Shown here: positions 26,406 through 35,632 of the stretch, one piece after another
Position numbering within the stretch: position 1 is the stretch's first letter
How the letters are laid out: the number at the start of each line of letters is the position of its first letter
Origin: CAWCAW01 sp963714125
Lineage (GTDB): Bacteria > Actinomycetota > Acidimicrobiia > Acidimicrobiales > UBA8190
Assembly: GCA_963714125.1 (NCBI GenBank)
Contig: OY970234.1
Span: 2,604,001 to 2,668,000 of the forward strand
DNA length: 64,000 nt
Direction: 5' to 3'
Translations under genes and position numbers: made by a program
The notes under the pieces: model-generated
What the model was told of the DNA's origin: nothing
The model's database searches: none
What the model saw: only the letters and a program-made list of their open reading frames with translations

Positions 26406-27326
26406 TCAGGGTTCGAGGACGATCTTGCCCAATGTGTGACGCCGTTCAAGATCTCGGAAAGCTTCACGCACCTCGGCGAGGGGATAGGTCTTGGCGATCG
26501 GGATCTCGACACGTCCGCCCGCGATCAGACTCGCCAGATCGTTCAGTACTTCGGTGGTGGCGGCCGCGGCACTACCATCAGTCTTGGTTCCGTGTTCCTC
26601 GGCTGCGGCCCAATCGATGATTGTGTCGATGCGGTCGGGTGCCACTCCCAACTCGACGGCCATCTTGACGTACCCGCCGCCGAAGGTGTCGATGAAGGCA
26701 TCGATGGGCCCGTCACTCGCTTCCCTGATATGCGAGGTCACCCCCTCGCCATAGAGCACCGGAATCACACCGTGACTGACGAGCCACTCGTGATGACCCT
26801 CGCTGGCAAGACCGATCACGGTGGCGCCGGCGTCCACGGCCAGCTGCACGGCAACCGAACCCACTCCTCCTGCCGCCCCAGACACCACCACCACGTCGCC
26901 CTTGACGAGGTTCACGGCCCGCACAGCAGCAAACGCGGTAGTCCCCACAACCGACAGCGAACCGGCCGCGTCCCACGGCACATCGTTGGGGCGCATGACC
27001 ACCTTGCCGGCATCGGCGACCACGAACTCGGCGTGGCTGCTACGCGTATCGACGAAACCGAGGACCTCGTCCCCCACGTTAAAGCGGGCCACGTCGGGGC
27101 CCACCTCGCCCACGATACCGGCGAAATCACTTCCCTCGCCGGAGGGAAACGTGGCCGGCCACACTGCGTGAAGCAGTCCTTTTCGGATGGAAGCCTCACC
27201 CGGATTGATTCCTGCGGCAATGACCTTGACGAGGACCTGGCCAGGACCGGGAATTGGGCGCGGTACCTCCATGACCTGCAAAACATCGACGTCTCCGTAC
27301 TCATCGAATCGCACTGCTAATGGCAT
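26406..27326 (-). CDS. NADPH:quinone-oxidoreductase-like MDR protein
   Basis: The 306-residue zinc-independent medium-chain dehydrogenase has the catalytic-domain start PIPGPGQVLVKVIAAGINPGE and the nucleotide-binding Rossmann motif VVSGAAGGVGSVAVQLA. The C-terminus EAFRDLERRHTLGKIVLEP is typical of quinone oxidoreductases, and the structural and catalytic zinc Cys residues of alcohol dehydrogenases are missing. It likely reduces quinones or enones with NADPH. The start has a strong ribosome site (GGAGAGGAG). It is a single gene with no clear operon partner. Confidence 0.92.
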   Translation of the reverse strand: MPLAVRFDEYGDVDVLQVMEVPRPIPGPGQVLVKVIAAGINPGEASIRKGLLHAVWPATFPSGEGSDFAGIVGEVGPDVARFNVGDEVLGFVDTRSSHAEFVVADAGKVVMRPNDVPWDAAGSLSVVGTTAFAAVRAVNLVKGDVVVVSGAAGGVGSVAVQLAVDAGATVIGLASEGHHEWLVSHGVIPVLYGEGVTSHIREASDGPIDAFIDTFGGGYVKMAVELGVAPDRIDTIIDWAAAEEHGTKTDGSAAAATTEVLNDLASLIAGGRVEIPIAKTYPLAEVREAFRDLERRHTLGKIVLEP

Positions 27327-27573
27327 TGTCAGCTCTCCTCTCCTGTGGCGCCTCGGCCAACAATGTTGGGACCAAGTTCATTCCTGCGTTCACGCAGTCA
27401 AACATGAGACAATCCGGCGCGCCGACATATCCGGACTCGTGCTGATCTGCCCTGGATCGATGAAAGAATCGGCCGCCGACCTTCCAAGGTGCATCGGAAG
27501 GAGGACCAGCGCCCGAAAGAAATGGCAGAGGGACACAGCCTGGTGGGAGGCGGACGCTTACGGGGAGGAACCG

Positions 27574-27720
27574 ATGACCGCAGCTGCGCCTCACTCCATC
27601 AAGGATGACTCCGGCTACGACAGCTTCAATGAGACGAACACCGGGGATATGTGGGACCCCTACCCCGAGTTCGCCTGTTTCAGGGTGCAATTACCCGTGA
27701 CGCGCGCTAGGGGCGACTGA
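27574..27720 (+). pseudogene. N-terminal remnant of a second cytochrome P450
   Basis: An ATG with an excellent ribosome site (GGGGAGGAA) opens 48 codons matching the N-terminus of bacterial P450s. FNETNTGDMWDPYPEF and the following F-R and PVTRA segments are the usual start of helix A. The frame then stops and no further P450 sequence follows within 150 bp, so the rest of the gene was deleted. The retained start suggests recent loss. Confidence 0.6.
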
Positions 27721-27870
27721 GAGTATCTGCCCGTAACGCTCGACTACCCTAAGACGTGTCCACCCACCTCACAGCGCTTGGACCTAGGTTGCTGCAAGAT
27801 GGACCGGTTCTTCTGAATCGAGCAGCATCGCCTCAGAAAGCAGATGCCCACCAGACCGGAGCTACGTCTG

Positions 27871-28251
27871 ATGCCCAAAGAGATCATCTGCACTACTGAG
27901 GCACCCCAGTCCTCCGCTTACAGCCAGGCTGTCAAGGTCGGCAACACGATCTACGTCGCCGGAACCACTGGAGTCGACGTCACGACGGGCCAATTCGCCG
28001 GTGCCACGGTCAAGGATCAGGCACGCCAGTCGATGCTCAACTGTCAGGCAATTCTTCGTGCCGGGGGTGCGGAGTTGAGCGACGCCGTCATGGTCCACAC
28101 GTTGCTCATGCACCCTGAAGACGCTGATGACCTTGCCGACGTATTCGACGAATTCTTTCCCGACGTGAAGCCGCCGCGTTGTGTCAGCAAGATCGGTGTG
28201 GACCGGCCAGGGCTTCTGGTCTCGATTGCGATGGTGGCCGCGACAGACTGA
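27871..28251 (+). CDS. RidA/YjgF/YER057c/UK114 family protein
   Basis: The start MPKEIICTTEAPQ (126 residues) matches the family N-terminus; an ATG 27 nt upstream is also possible. SSAYSQAVKVGNTIYVAGTTGVD gives the first strands, and the family C-terminus has PRCVSKIGVDRPGLLVSIAMVA. The Arg of the usual C-terminal R-x-x-x-x-V is present (Arg in PPRCVS). True RidA hydrolyses reactive enamine/imine intermediates; other subgroups have different roles, so the exact reaction is uncertain. Confidence 0.88.
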   Translation: MPKEIICTTEAPQSSAYSQAVKVGNTIYVAGTTGVDVTTGQFAGATVKDQARQSMLNCQAILRAGGAELSDAVMVHTLLMHPEDADDLADVFDEFFPDVKPPRCVSKIGVDRPGLLVSIAMVAATD

Positions 28252-28436
28252 GCCCTCCTCTTGGAAACGGACCGTCACTGACGCCGAAACGCGTGCAAGG
28301 CACGTCCCTGGGCGATCCTGGAACTTCAGAGACGGAAACCGCCAAACGCGGAGTTGCCCGCTTTGATGACCCTCACACCACGCGCAATCCCCGAAGCTCG
28401 CAGCGACCACACAGTACGCGACGGCTCGTCAGTCTG

Positions 28437-29096
28437 TCACTGCCCCACTATCCGGTGACGCAACTCGACGAAGACCTCGCTGCCGACGATCTCCTCTAAC
28501 TCCGGTCCAAGCGAGTCGATCACCCGACGGACCCCCGCGAAGGCCAAGGGCTCCTCAGTACAACACCACGCCATGGTCTCACCCTCCGCGCCCCAATCGC
28601 GCCGTGTCCATCGGCGCACAGTCGCCACCTCGGTGTCATCAACACCTCCTTCCCAGTCCACTTTTATCGGCAACTGCCAACACACGGAGGGCTTCCATTC
28701 GATGGGTGACTCGCCCGCCTCGATGGCCTCGAGGTGGAGGGCGCAGCCCGCGCCGCCGATGAAGCCGGGGCGGTTGAGGAAGATGCACGCGCCATCGACA
28801 ACCCGGGTGTGGGTGCGGGACTCGTGGCTGAAGATGCCTCCGTCCGACGCCTCGGCGTAGTGCTCGAAGCGGGACGGTGACAAGGTGGCCGCAAGAGCGG
28901 CGATCATTCGAGCTTCGTCCTCATCGCCAAGATCAGCTCCGATGGAGCAGCATCCGAGACCGAGATTCTCCGCCGGTTCAGGACCAATGCCTTGGCAACC
29001 CCGACCCCACAGACATTCCCACCTCGATGTCAGGAAGTCCCGGTCGAAGCGCCAGATCGTGTCACCGTCGCGGATTTCCTCCATCTCCGGGTCCAT
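28437..29096 (-). CDS. Conserved actinobacterial Cys-rich protein of unknown function
   Basis: The start at MDPEMEEIRDGDTIWRFDRDFL is preferred over an ATG 69 nt upstream because it begins the part that resembles mycobacterial conserved proteins. Ordered Cys motifs are visible: WECLWGRGCQGI, LGLGCCSIGAD, GAGCALHLEA, CWQLP and WCCTEEP. The spacing suggests metal (zinc or iron) binding, similar in style to YkgJ/DUF3109 proteins. It is 219 residues, with no signal peptide. Its function is not known to me. Confidence 0.78.
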   Translation of the reverse strand: MDPEMEEIRDGDTIWRFDRDFLTSRWECLWGRGCQGIGPEPAENLGLGCCSIGADLGDEDEARMIAALAATLSPSRFEHYAEASDGGIFSHESRTHTRVVDGACIFLNRPGFIGGAGCALHLEAIEAGESPIEWKPSVCWQLPIKVDWEGGVDDTEVATVRRWTRRDWGAEGETMAWCCTEEPLAFAGVRRVIDSLGPELEEIVGSEVFVELRHRIVGQ

Positions 29097-29420
29097 AGGC
29101 GACGACTCTACGCGTGTCCGGGCCCGGACAGGTTCACGGTGCCGCCCGTTCTCCTGGACGGTCACCCCGAAGAAAGAACGACCTCTCCGTAGGCATCACA
29201 ATCGGCGTTGTCGCACACGAAGTCCGAGTCGATGACATTCGAGAGGTCTGCCGGAAGCGCGGTGACGCCACAATGAGGGCAAATGGGTGCGCGTCCCACG
29301 TCGGCATCATCCTGCCTGTTCATCGTTCCACAAGATACGCAGTCCGGAACACGTCAGATCGTCAAGCTCCTTTCCGCAACCAATGGCGGTTCTCGTGGGT
29401 ATGCCGCAACGCGCCGGTGC

Positions 29421-30527
29421 TCACGATGGAATCGACGCGCCGAGGATTTCAGCATATCGGTCGACCATCATCGATCGGCCCTTTGCTTCGGCGATGACCT
29501 CACGTCCAACTACGCCGTCCTGGCCCGGGAACTGCCCCGCCCCTCCCTCGGGCCCAATCGTCACTGCGATGGCCGCCCCCATCGATACGTAAGGAGTGAG
29601 CTCGCTCCCCCGTGCGATAAGGGCCTTTATGTTGCCGGCTACCACGCCGGCTTGCAGGCCTGCGAAACCCGCCATCTTGGCGTCAGCAGAGGAGACGTCA
29701 CCTAGCGCGAAGACAGACTCCTGACCCTCCAACTGGAGAAACTCATTGACACGGACGAATCCGTCTGGCGCCCGAGCCTTGCTGAGTGTGCCGGTGAGAT
29801 AGTCGCTGACGGGACTGACTCCGAAGCACTGGAACCAGATATCTGCGGTGATCTCGTGACCCGCTTCCGTGATTACGTCAAAAGCACCGAAATCTCCAGG
29901 ACCCGTGGGCGGCTTCTCGCGCAACGGGCTTCCGAGGAGAAGCTCAACACCAAGGTCGGACAACTGACGACGCAGCTCGGCTCGAAGCTCCGGCATAAAG
30001 CGATCGCTCAAGACGTCGGTGGCCAACTCCACGATCGTCACAGCTTTGTCGGGCCACCGGACTCGAATCTCCCCGGCTAACTCAATACCGACCGGACCAC
30101 CTCCGAGCAAAAGCACACTCGTTGCCTGAGCCAGCGCCTCGTGGGTCCTTCGAATCCGGCTCTCGGAATCGCGTGCCAGATCGGCATCCGCTTTGGCCGG
30201 GAATGGGTACCTAGACCCGGTGGCCAGGACGACGTAGTCGGCCCGAATCTCTTCTCCGGTGTCCACCACCACCATCGAGCCATCGACGGAGGCAGCGCGC
30301 CCGCGCACAACCCGGCCATTTGTGAGCAACCCGTCGTAGGGAATGAAGATCCTCGGAAGCCAGGTCGGATCCACCAGCCCTCGCAGGGCGGCAACGTTGT
30401 GGAAGAAGGCATCTTTGGGCTCGACCAGGACGACGTCGGCCACTTCGTCCAGCGCCTTGGCTACGTTGACGCCTCCGTATCCGCCGCCGACCACCACAAC
30501 GGTGGGCCGCCCTACACCCTCATCCAT
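29421..30527 (-). CDS. FAD-dependent pyridine-nucleotide disulfide oxidoreductase family (NDH-2/AIF-like)
   Basis: The ATG at 30527 with AAAGG 5-6 nt upstream is chosen over a GTG 6 nt earlier; length is 368 residues. An N-terminal FAD Rossmann motif VVVVGGGYGGVNVAKAL is followed by the ATG motif VVLATGSRYPFP. Then come an NAD(P) Rossmann motif VLLLGGGPVGIELAGEI and the second FAD motif VFALGDVS. There is no CxxC redox pair, so it is NDH-2/AIF/FSP1-like and would oxidise NAD(P)H and reduce quinone or oxygen. A decayed copy lies at 51076-51765. Confidence 0.9.
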   Translation of the reverse strand: MDEGVGRPTVVVVGGGYGGVNVAKALDEVADVVLVEPKDAFFHNVAALRGLVDPTWLPRIFIPYDGLLTNGRVVRGRAASVDGSMVVVDTGEEIRADYVVLATGSRYPFPAKADADLARDSESRIRRTHEALAQATSVLLLGGGPVGIELAGEIRVRWPDKAVTIVELATDVLSDRFMPELRAELRRQLSDLGVELLLGSPLREKPPTGPGDFGAFDVITEAGHEITADIWFQCFGVSPVSDYLTGTLSKARAPDGFVRVNEFLQLEGQESVFALGDVSSADAKMAGFAGLQAGVVAGNIKALIARGSELTPYVSMGAAIAVTIGPEGGAGQFPGQDGVVGREVIAEAKGRSMMVDRYAEILGASIPS

Positions 30528-30837
30528 AGTCACCTTTCATTGGTCAGTTCTTGCTAGGACCTGACGTCATTTTCTCCCATCATAAGGTCGAATGGAAGAC
30601 GGCACACCGAAGTCACTGAGAAACACCTGCGATACCGACCACGCACTCGAGATCCGATGAATACTCACGCCGGTCGGGTGACACGCTGTGATCGCTCTAC
30701 TCGGTTCACGGAACTCCATTGGCGGCGTCAGCCAACGAATGCTGACCTCTCACGCTTCGCCAGCTTGGGCGCGACGGGCTCGGTGCGTGACTTCGCTTGA
30801 AGTTGCGCACACGATTCCCGGGAGCAACACTCGGAAC
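30528..30837. other. Divergent promoter region, oxidoreductase / hydrolase
   Basis: About 310 bp between divergent genes. Although a frame is open upstream of the hydrolase start, its codons give a poor sequence for this family, so I treat it as regulatory DNA. No palindrome or RNA structure stands out. Confidence 0.35.
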
Positions 30838-31761
30838 ATGACAGCCATTGAACGCGACGTACGGATCGGTGAGTGCGTGTTCCGGGTCCGTGAGGCCGGT
30901 GATCTCGATGGGAGCCCGATCATCTACTTCCACGGCACGCCGGGTTCCCGGCTCGACATTGTCTGGGGCGAGAACAAGGCTGCCGAGCATCATGTGCGGC
31001 TGGTGACCTTCGACCGCCCGGGCTACGGAGGCTCGAGCGTGTCTCCGTTCGGCCTTACCGCGGTGGGCGAGTTCACCTGTCAGATCGCGGACGAACTCGG
31101 CGTCCCCCGCTTCGCCACTCTCGGCATGTCCGGCGGCGGACCGTTCTCGCTGGCGACAGCGGCGGTGGCGCCCGAGCGGGTCACAGTTGTAGGCGTGGCC
31201 TCGGGGGTTGGCCCCATCATGGAGGTTCCCGGGTCTGACGACCTCCTCGACGACGCCGACAGGGCTGCGCATGCCCTCCTGCCGGGTGATCCCGTGGCCG
31301 CAGCTGCCATGTTCGCCCAGTCGTTCGGGCCGATGATCGCGAACATCTTTGCTGACGACGCTGACGAGTCCGAGGGCACAAGCGACTCCGCGGACGAGAG
31401 TGACGGCGAGGGCGGGATCGAACCTCCCTTCAGCCCGCGGGACAAAGAGATCCTGGCCGACCCGTCCTTTGGGCCACTCTTCAATGCCTCGCTGCGCGAA
31501 GGTCTTCGCAACGGCGCCGCCGGATGCGGCTGGGACAACGTGGCCTGGGTCGGGCATTGGGACATCGACCTGGCGGCAATCTCCTGTCCGGTCAACCTCT
31601 GGTACGGCGAAGAGGACCACGGTCCCGCCCGACCCGCTCTCGGCCAGTGGCTGCACGAGCACTTGCCGACCTCAGAGCTGACGCTCCGGCCTGGGGAGGG
31701 GCATTTCGGCATCTTCGACCACTTCGGCGAGATGCTCGATGCCCTCGCCGTGCGGTCCTGA
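30838..31761 (+). CDS. Alpha/beta hydrolase
   Basis: The ATG at 30838 (307 residues) starts just before the first strand; a longer frame upstream looks untranslated. Features are the oxyanion motif HGTPGSR, the RPGYGGS turn, nucleophile elbow GMSGGG (GxSxG), a cap region with an acidic stretch (about 177-197, DDADESEGTSDSADES), the acid in YGEEDHG and the His of GEGHFG. It is a soluble hydrolase, ester or epoxide type unknown. The acidic loop in the cap is unusual. Confidence 0.88.
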   Translation: MTAIERDVRIGECVFRVREAGDLDGSPIIYFHGTPGSRLDIVWGENKAAEHHVRLVTFDRPGYGGSSVSPFGLTAVGEFTCQIADELGVPRFATLGMSGGGPFSLATAAVAPERVTVVGVASGVGPIMEVPGSDDLLDDADRAAHALLPGDPVAAAAMFAQSFGPMIANIFADDADESEGTSDSADESDGEGGIEPPFSPRDKEILADPSFGPLFNASLREGLRNGAAGCGWDNVAWVGHWDIDLAAISCPVNLWYGEEDHGPARPALGQWLHEHLPTSELTLRPGEGHFGIFDHFGEMLDALAVRS

Positions 31762-32096
31762 ACCTTCACTGCCGGTCAGCGACATGGGCAATGGACCTGA
31801 GGTGGAGATTCAAGCGGCCGATAGCCAGGGGTTGCGATAACAGTCATAGCCATCTGCGCCACGAGCAACTTCGTCAGCATCGAGTAAGCGGACCGGAAGG
31901 CGCGGCGCCATATTCGCGTTGCTGAGCGATAGCGCATGGGTCAGATCGGATACGAGTCCGTCGCCTTCGTGCTGACTCGACATCGTCAGACCAGAGGCGA
32001 CCCGCGCTGGTCCGGGTAGTACAGCCTGGGTCGGCAGCCCAGAGGACATGGAAAGCAAGCCCCACGGGGCTACCGGTCCTGAGCGATGATTGATGG
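31762..32096. other. Intergenic, nothing firm
   Basis: About 335 bp. A minus-strand frame (31810-32058) ends in a segment (LPVRLLDADEVARGADGYD) that might be a fragment of an old gene, but no family or ribosome site supports it. Confidence 0.3.
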
Positions 32097-32573
32097 GTGA
32101 CCAATGACCCCCGGGCCCGACTCATCGAGAGACTGACACCACTCATGACGGTCTCCAAAGGTGCTGTCGTCTTGGAAAGAGTTGCCCGAGGCGCTGGTGA
32201 AACCCGCTGGTTCTATTGCCGCACGATGGCTGAAGTCGGCGTAATCCTTCCAACGTTTCGACCTGGTAGTCGGGTCGGATTCTTCTTCGATGACCGAATC
32301 CGACGAGAGCCGTTTTCCGAACGCATTCGCCAGCAGATGACCGATATCGCCACGACCACCGGCGAGGTGCTGCTCGGAAGGGAACGGACTCCGGGGCTGG
32401 GACTTGAAATGGACTTCCTCGATCATGAGGAACTTTCAAAACGGTTGGCGAGCGTTCCTTTCGACGAAGTGGTTTACTTCGGCATATTCCCCGCAATAGA
32501 TGACGACGGCGTGTCAGCCGTGAGCTATATCCCCCTCGATGAGGACAGAACGGTCAGACCGCAGCCGGTCTGA
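32097..32573 (+). CDS. Hypothetical protein (158 aa)
   Basis: The GTG start opens a soluble alpha/beta protein. Segments such as ETRWFYCRTMAEVGVILPTFRPGSRVGFFFDDRI and FDEVVYFGIFPAIDDDGVSAVSYIPL look like a folded domain with alternating strands and helices. No known catalytic motif is seen. It may belong to a small actinobacterial family. It is separated from neighbours by more than 300 bp each side. Confidence 0.55.
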   Translation: MTNDPRARLIERLTPLMTVSKGAVVLERVARGAGETRWFYCRTMAEVGVILPTFRPGSRVGFFFDDRIRREPFSERIRQQMTDIATTTGEVLLGRERTPGLGLEMDFLDHEELSKRLASVPFDEVVYFGIFPAIDDDGVSAVSYIPLDEDRTVRPQPV

Positions 32574-32903
32574 GGGTGCGGCCCAAGTAGCGCATACTCG
32601 GGCTCGCGGTCGGTCATGTATCCATCCGGGCCGAGCACGACGTGCCGATACCGAAAACCCGAACCTGACGTGTGAGACAGTGCCGTATTCGCCGCTAAGC
32701 GCGATTGCGCGCAAGTCGCGCCATGAGTTCAGCGCCGCTCACAAGAGGAAGCACCGAGCGCTCATCCGACGAGACGTTGACCACTGACGCCGTCCGTCGG
32801 GACAGTATGCGGTCGGCCAAACGACAAGCTGAGCTACTACCAAAGCGTGTCCGAGAGGGCACTATCGTTGGGAGTCCGAACCCCGATACCTGGAGGCCAA
32901 TTC
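32574..32903. other. Intergenic with partial copy of a dispersed repeat
   Basis: The first 90 bp (about 32588-32665) resemble part of the repeat at 37381-37582, sharing GGGCCGAGCA and GACGTGCCG with similar spacing. The rest holds no clear gene. The promoter of the following NTF2-like gene should be here. Confidence 0.4.
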
Positions 32904-33344
32904 ATGGCGGTTCCGAGTCGAGAGGCACGCCTGGCTCATGCGGCGAAGCACTGTCAGCTTTGGAATGCAGGAAGGAAAGACGAGTGGGTCGCCTCCTGGC
33001 GGACAATCGCAAAGGGCAGCGTGACGATGTTCGACCCCGTGGGCACGAAGGCGAAGCACGGCTTTGACCACGCCACAAGCGAAGCCTTCGATATGTTCCA
33101 GGCAATCAACAAGATGTACATGCTGACCGTCAAGGTCAACGGCAACGAGATGGCCTGGGTGATCGAGAACCACTTCGGCACCGGAGACCACATCCACGAG
33201 ACCTTCAGCATCGAGACGTTCCGTTGGGATGAGAACGGCGACCTCGTTATCAAGACCTACTACGACATGCCAGAAGGTCTCGGGGAAAGTGACGATCCCT
33301 ACGTGCTGCTCCTGGGCAAGGAGAACGTCATCCCCAACGACTGA
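32904..33344 (+). CDS. SnoaL/NTF2-like protein
   Basis: The start at ATG 32904 is fixed by GGAGG 8 nt upstream; a longer frame has no such site. The 146-residue product fits a NTF2/SnoaL cone: helices REARLAHAAKHCQLWNAGRKDEWVASW, then VTMFDPVGT, and strands HETFSIETFRWDENGDLVIKTYYD. Such folds include ketosteroid isomerase and small hydrolases. I see no obvious active-site dyad, so it is 'NTF2-like, unknown'. Confidence 0.72.
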   Translation: MAVPSREARLAHAAKHCQLWNAGRKDEWVASWRTIAKGSVTMFDPVGTKAKHGFDHATSEAFDMFQAINKMYMLTVKVNGNEMAWVIENHFGTGDHIHETFSIETFRWDENGDLVIKTYYDMPEGLGESDDPYVLLLGKENVIPND

Positions 33345-33404
33345 CCTCTATCCCACAGGGTGCCGGTCGGTGACGACCCGATAACAATGAACAAGAGTAG
33401 GCGC

Positions 33405-33555
33405 AACGTGCCGTTGCCGATTCTGCACGCACGATCCTGAGTTCGACGCGACCCGCATTGTGTCGGTCCAGCGAATCTTAGAGCTCCGTGTCTAGTGTTC
33501 GAGGTTGGGATGCAACTTTCTGATTGCCGCGGATACCGGGTGTCGAGTTGGAACT
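33405..33555. repeat. Dispersed repeat, copy 1
   Basis: About 150 bp here match 37425-37582 imperfectly. Shared blocks include GCGAATCTTAGA, CTCCGT, GTTCGA, GCGGATACCGGGTG and a GACGCGA block. A shorter piece (GATACCGGGTGTC) recurs near 51988. The copy covers the last 25 or so codons of the membrane-protein gene on the minus strand, which may explain that protein's polar tail. Confidence 0.5.
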
Positions 33556-34245
33556 AGGAAATCGCACGGGTGCGGGCTGTCGGCGACCGAGAAGGAGGGT
33601 GCTTGTCCCAGTCACAGTGACAACGAATCCAATGTAGGCACCCCAGCCGACAACCATCCAACCCTTGCCGTGGTAGCTACTAAAGGTCACCCCGATCCAG
33701 ACCGCAAGGGCGTTAAAGGCCGCAACAACCAGGCTTACCCATCCAAGCCAGGGCGCCGCCAGCTCCCGCCGCACCATGGCCAGTCCCAAGCTGCATAGAA
33801 ACACCGCCGTCATGACCGAGGTGGCGGAGAAGAACACAATGTTGAGGTCGCCGAGCATGCGAACAAGGGCGAGATCATGAAGGCCGCCGGCTTGAGCATC
33901 CATAAAGGTGAGCAACGCAGTTGGCATCGCAGCCAGGGCTGAGATGATGGCGACTGCCATGCCCGAGCCGAACACGATCGGGGACAGTGACTCGGCACCA
34001 CCTTCAGATCGGGCAATGACGTGACGTAGATACCCGACGAACCATACGAACACCCCGGCGGCGAAGAAGCTAAGGATCATTCCTGTTTGGAGGGCAACAC
34101 GATGATCATGGACCCAGGCCAAGGTTGTCGCTGGCGTGGAGTCAACACGCGGCTGCTGCGGGTAGAGGAACCCGCCAAGTAGGGCAAGTACGACAAAAGC
34201 GAGTCCACTCATGGCACCGATCCGCTCATCTATGCGGTGGTTCAC
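33478..34245 (-). CDS. Integral membrane protein, DUF4386-like
   Basis: A GTG at 34245 is chosen because AAAGGGGG lies 5-7 nt upstream; the ATG at 34281 would add 12 residues lacking a ribosome site. The 255-residue protein has six hydrophobic helices (MSGLAFVVLALLGGFLYP; TGMILSFFAAGVFVWFVGYL; GSGMAVAIISALAAMPTALL; a helix at VMTAVFLCSLGLA; two near 165-215). A polar C-terminal tail overlaps a dispersed repeat. The resemblance to DUF4386-type membrane proteins is general. Its function is unknown. Confidence 0.7.
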   Translation of the reverse strand: MNHRIDERIGAMSGLAFVVLALLGGFLYPQQPRVDSTPATTLAWVHDHRVALQTGMILSFFAAGVFVWFVGYLRHVIARSEGGAESLSPIVFGSGMAVAIISALAAMPTALLTFMDAQAGGLHDLALVRMLGDLNIVFFSATSVMTAVFLCSLGLAMVRRELAAPWLGWVSLVVAAFNALAVWIGVTFSSYHGKGWMVVGWGAYIGFVVTVTGTSTLLLGRRQPAPVRFPSSNSTPGIRGNQKVASQPRTLDTEL

Positions 34246-34611
34246 AGTGAGTCCCCCTTTGACCTGGATGTTTTGTTTCAAATATATGACACGCGACGGA
34301 CTGCCACCCTGCTCGCCGAGTAGTCCGAGTTATGTCCTCAGGCGACACGCCCCGGGACAATTTGGGTCCGGCCCTTCGCCGCTCGTCTTCCCTGTGGGTC
34401 CCGTTGCACAACGAGTGGTTCGGATCATTCGCCCGCCATCGGCGGCGATTGGCAGCAATGGGCGAATCAAGGGAGGAGCGACCGGCCCCGGCGAGAAGTG
34501 TCGGTGTCGGTCGGGGCTTTGGCCCGCAAGCGGCGAGAGCAATAACGCGAATCCTGACGCTTTGCGCGCCCTGCGATCGTTGGAGCGTCTCCCAGCCTCC
34601 GAGCGGCAGCC
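34246..34611. other. Intergenic, nothing recognised
   Basis: About 366 bp upstream of the membrane protein, up to the start of the duplicated lyase segment. Frames on both strands overlap each other and have no recognisable motif. Confidence 0.3.
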
Positions 34612-35408
34612 GGCTGTTGCAACTGGTCGGCATTGGGTCGTGGCCCAGAAAAGAAGCAGCCGATATCGGGCGCATGGCCCCCTCTCTTTTGAGCGCCAGA
34701 CAGTGGAAGGCTGGGAGAGTCCATCGTTGCAGGAACGGTTTCCGTTGTTGCGATCTGCCGCCTTCCTCCTCATCGACAGACAGTGGCGAGCTCAGCCTCG
34801 CGCCTGCCGGTCGAACGCGAGCAGGACCTGACGAAGAAACCACTCTCTGATGGCAAATACCGGCAGCCCATCGATCATCAACCGATATGAGCGCGACCAT
34901 GCGATCTCCGATGCGAACTCGGCAACGGAGTTGGGGGTGTTCTCTGGGAATGAAACAGGTTGTGCGAGGGGTTCTTTATGCAGCCTTAGGCCATGGCCAA
35001 CAAGAACGCGGCCGATCGGATCGGCGGTCTGTTCTAGCTGGACACATAAGTGTCGAGGGAGTCGTTCCGGTACGAATATCGACTCCGCATAGAGATATGC
35101 CAGACCGGTGTTACATCCCTTGAGCAAAGCGCACCGATGAGTCAGCCAATGGCCAGCGGTGACTCCGAGGTCATTTTGAGTTCTAGCTCTCACCGGGAAC
35201 TGACGAACCACCTCTGCCACGAGCTGCTCGCCGGTCAGTGTCTCGAGGAACTGTGTGACAGTGTCTGGAGTATCGCCCAATACGCGCCGCAGCTCAGAAG
35301 GATCAGAGGTAGTCGACAAGTCAGGCTCACGACCCGGCACGCAGGGAACTGCTGAAGTGCCACCTTGTTGTCGAATCCGAGTCGCCACCGGCAGAACGTA
35401 GCCCTGTC
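34612..35408. repeat. Duplicated segment, copy 1 (chorismate-lyase-like gene region)
   Basis: About 800 bp here recur at 39178-39988 with roughly 90 percent identity by eye, same orientation. The copy covers nearly all of the lyase-like gene and 180 bp downstream. Homology ends at the shared GTAGCCCTG, after which this copy continues into its own 5' sequence while the other meets a transposase gene. Confidence 0.85.
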
Positions 35409-35568
35409 TGGCGACAGGCGATGGATCGCGTACCCTCCGGGCGAACAGCAACCCGCTCGGGATTGCCGGCACTGCGCGACGCTGGTCGGCCTCGATCATC
35501 AACCACCCGGCGGGACCCAGGACAACACCCCGCATTTGTTCGCTGTCCGAGGTCGTCTTCAGGCGCAC
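34792..35568 (-). CDS. Chorismate lyase-like (DUF98/UbiC-related) protein, copy 1
   Basis: The frame is 258 residues; the conserved part begins around residue 85 (STTSDPSELRRVLGDTPDTVTQFLETL). Family motifs are HRCALLKGCNTGLAYLYAESIFVPERLPRHL, DPIGRVLVGHG and YRLMIDGLPVFAIREWFL, which match chorismate-pyruvate-lyase/DUF98 proteins. True UbiC makes 4-hydroxybenzoate from chorismate; many actinobacterial relatives have unproven substrates. The start is uncertain: the first 60 residues look unrelated to the family. A near copy lies at 39374-39994. Confidence 0.72.
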   Translation of the reverse strand: MRLKTTSDSEQMRGVVLGPAGWLMIEADQRRAVPAIPSGLLFARRVRDPSPVARQGYVLPVATRIRQQGGTSAVPCVPGREPDLSTTSDPSELRRVLGDTPDTVTQFLETLTGEQLVAEVVRQFPVRARTQNDLGVTAGHWLTHRCALLKGCNTGLAYLYAESIFVPERLPRHLCVQLEQTADPIGRVLVGHGLRLHKEPLAQPVSFPENTPNSVAEFASEIAWSRSYRLMIDGLPVFAIREWFLRQVLLAFDRQARG

Positions 35569-35632
35569 CGCAAGCGGGTCTTATACGCGTTCTCACAGAT
35601 CCCGGCATGCATCGGGTGCGAACTGGAATCAT

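Noticed and set aside
31810..32058. 82-codon minus-strand ORF
   Set aside because: No ribosome site or recognisable domain; kept only as a note on the intergenic region.
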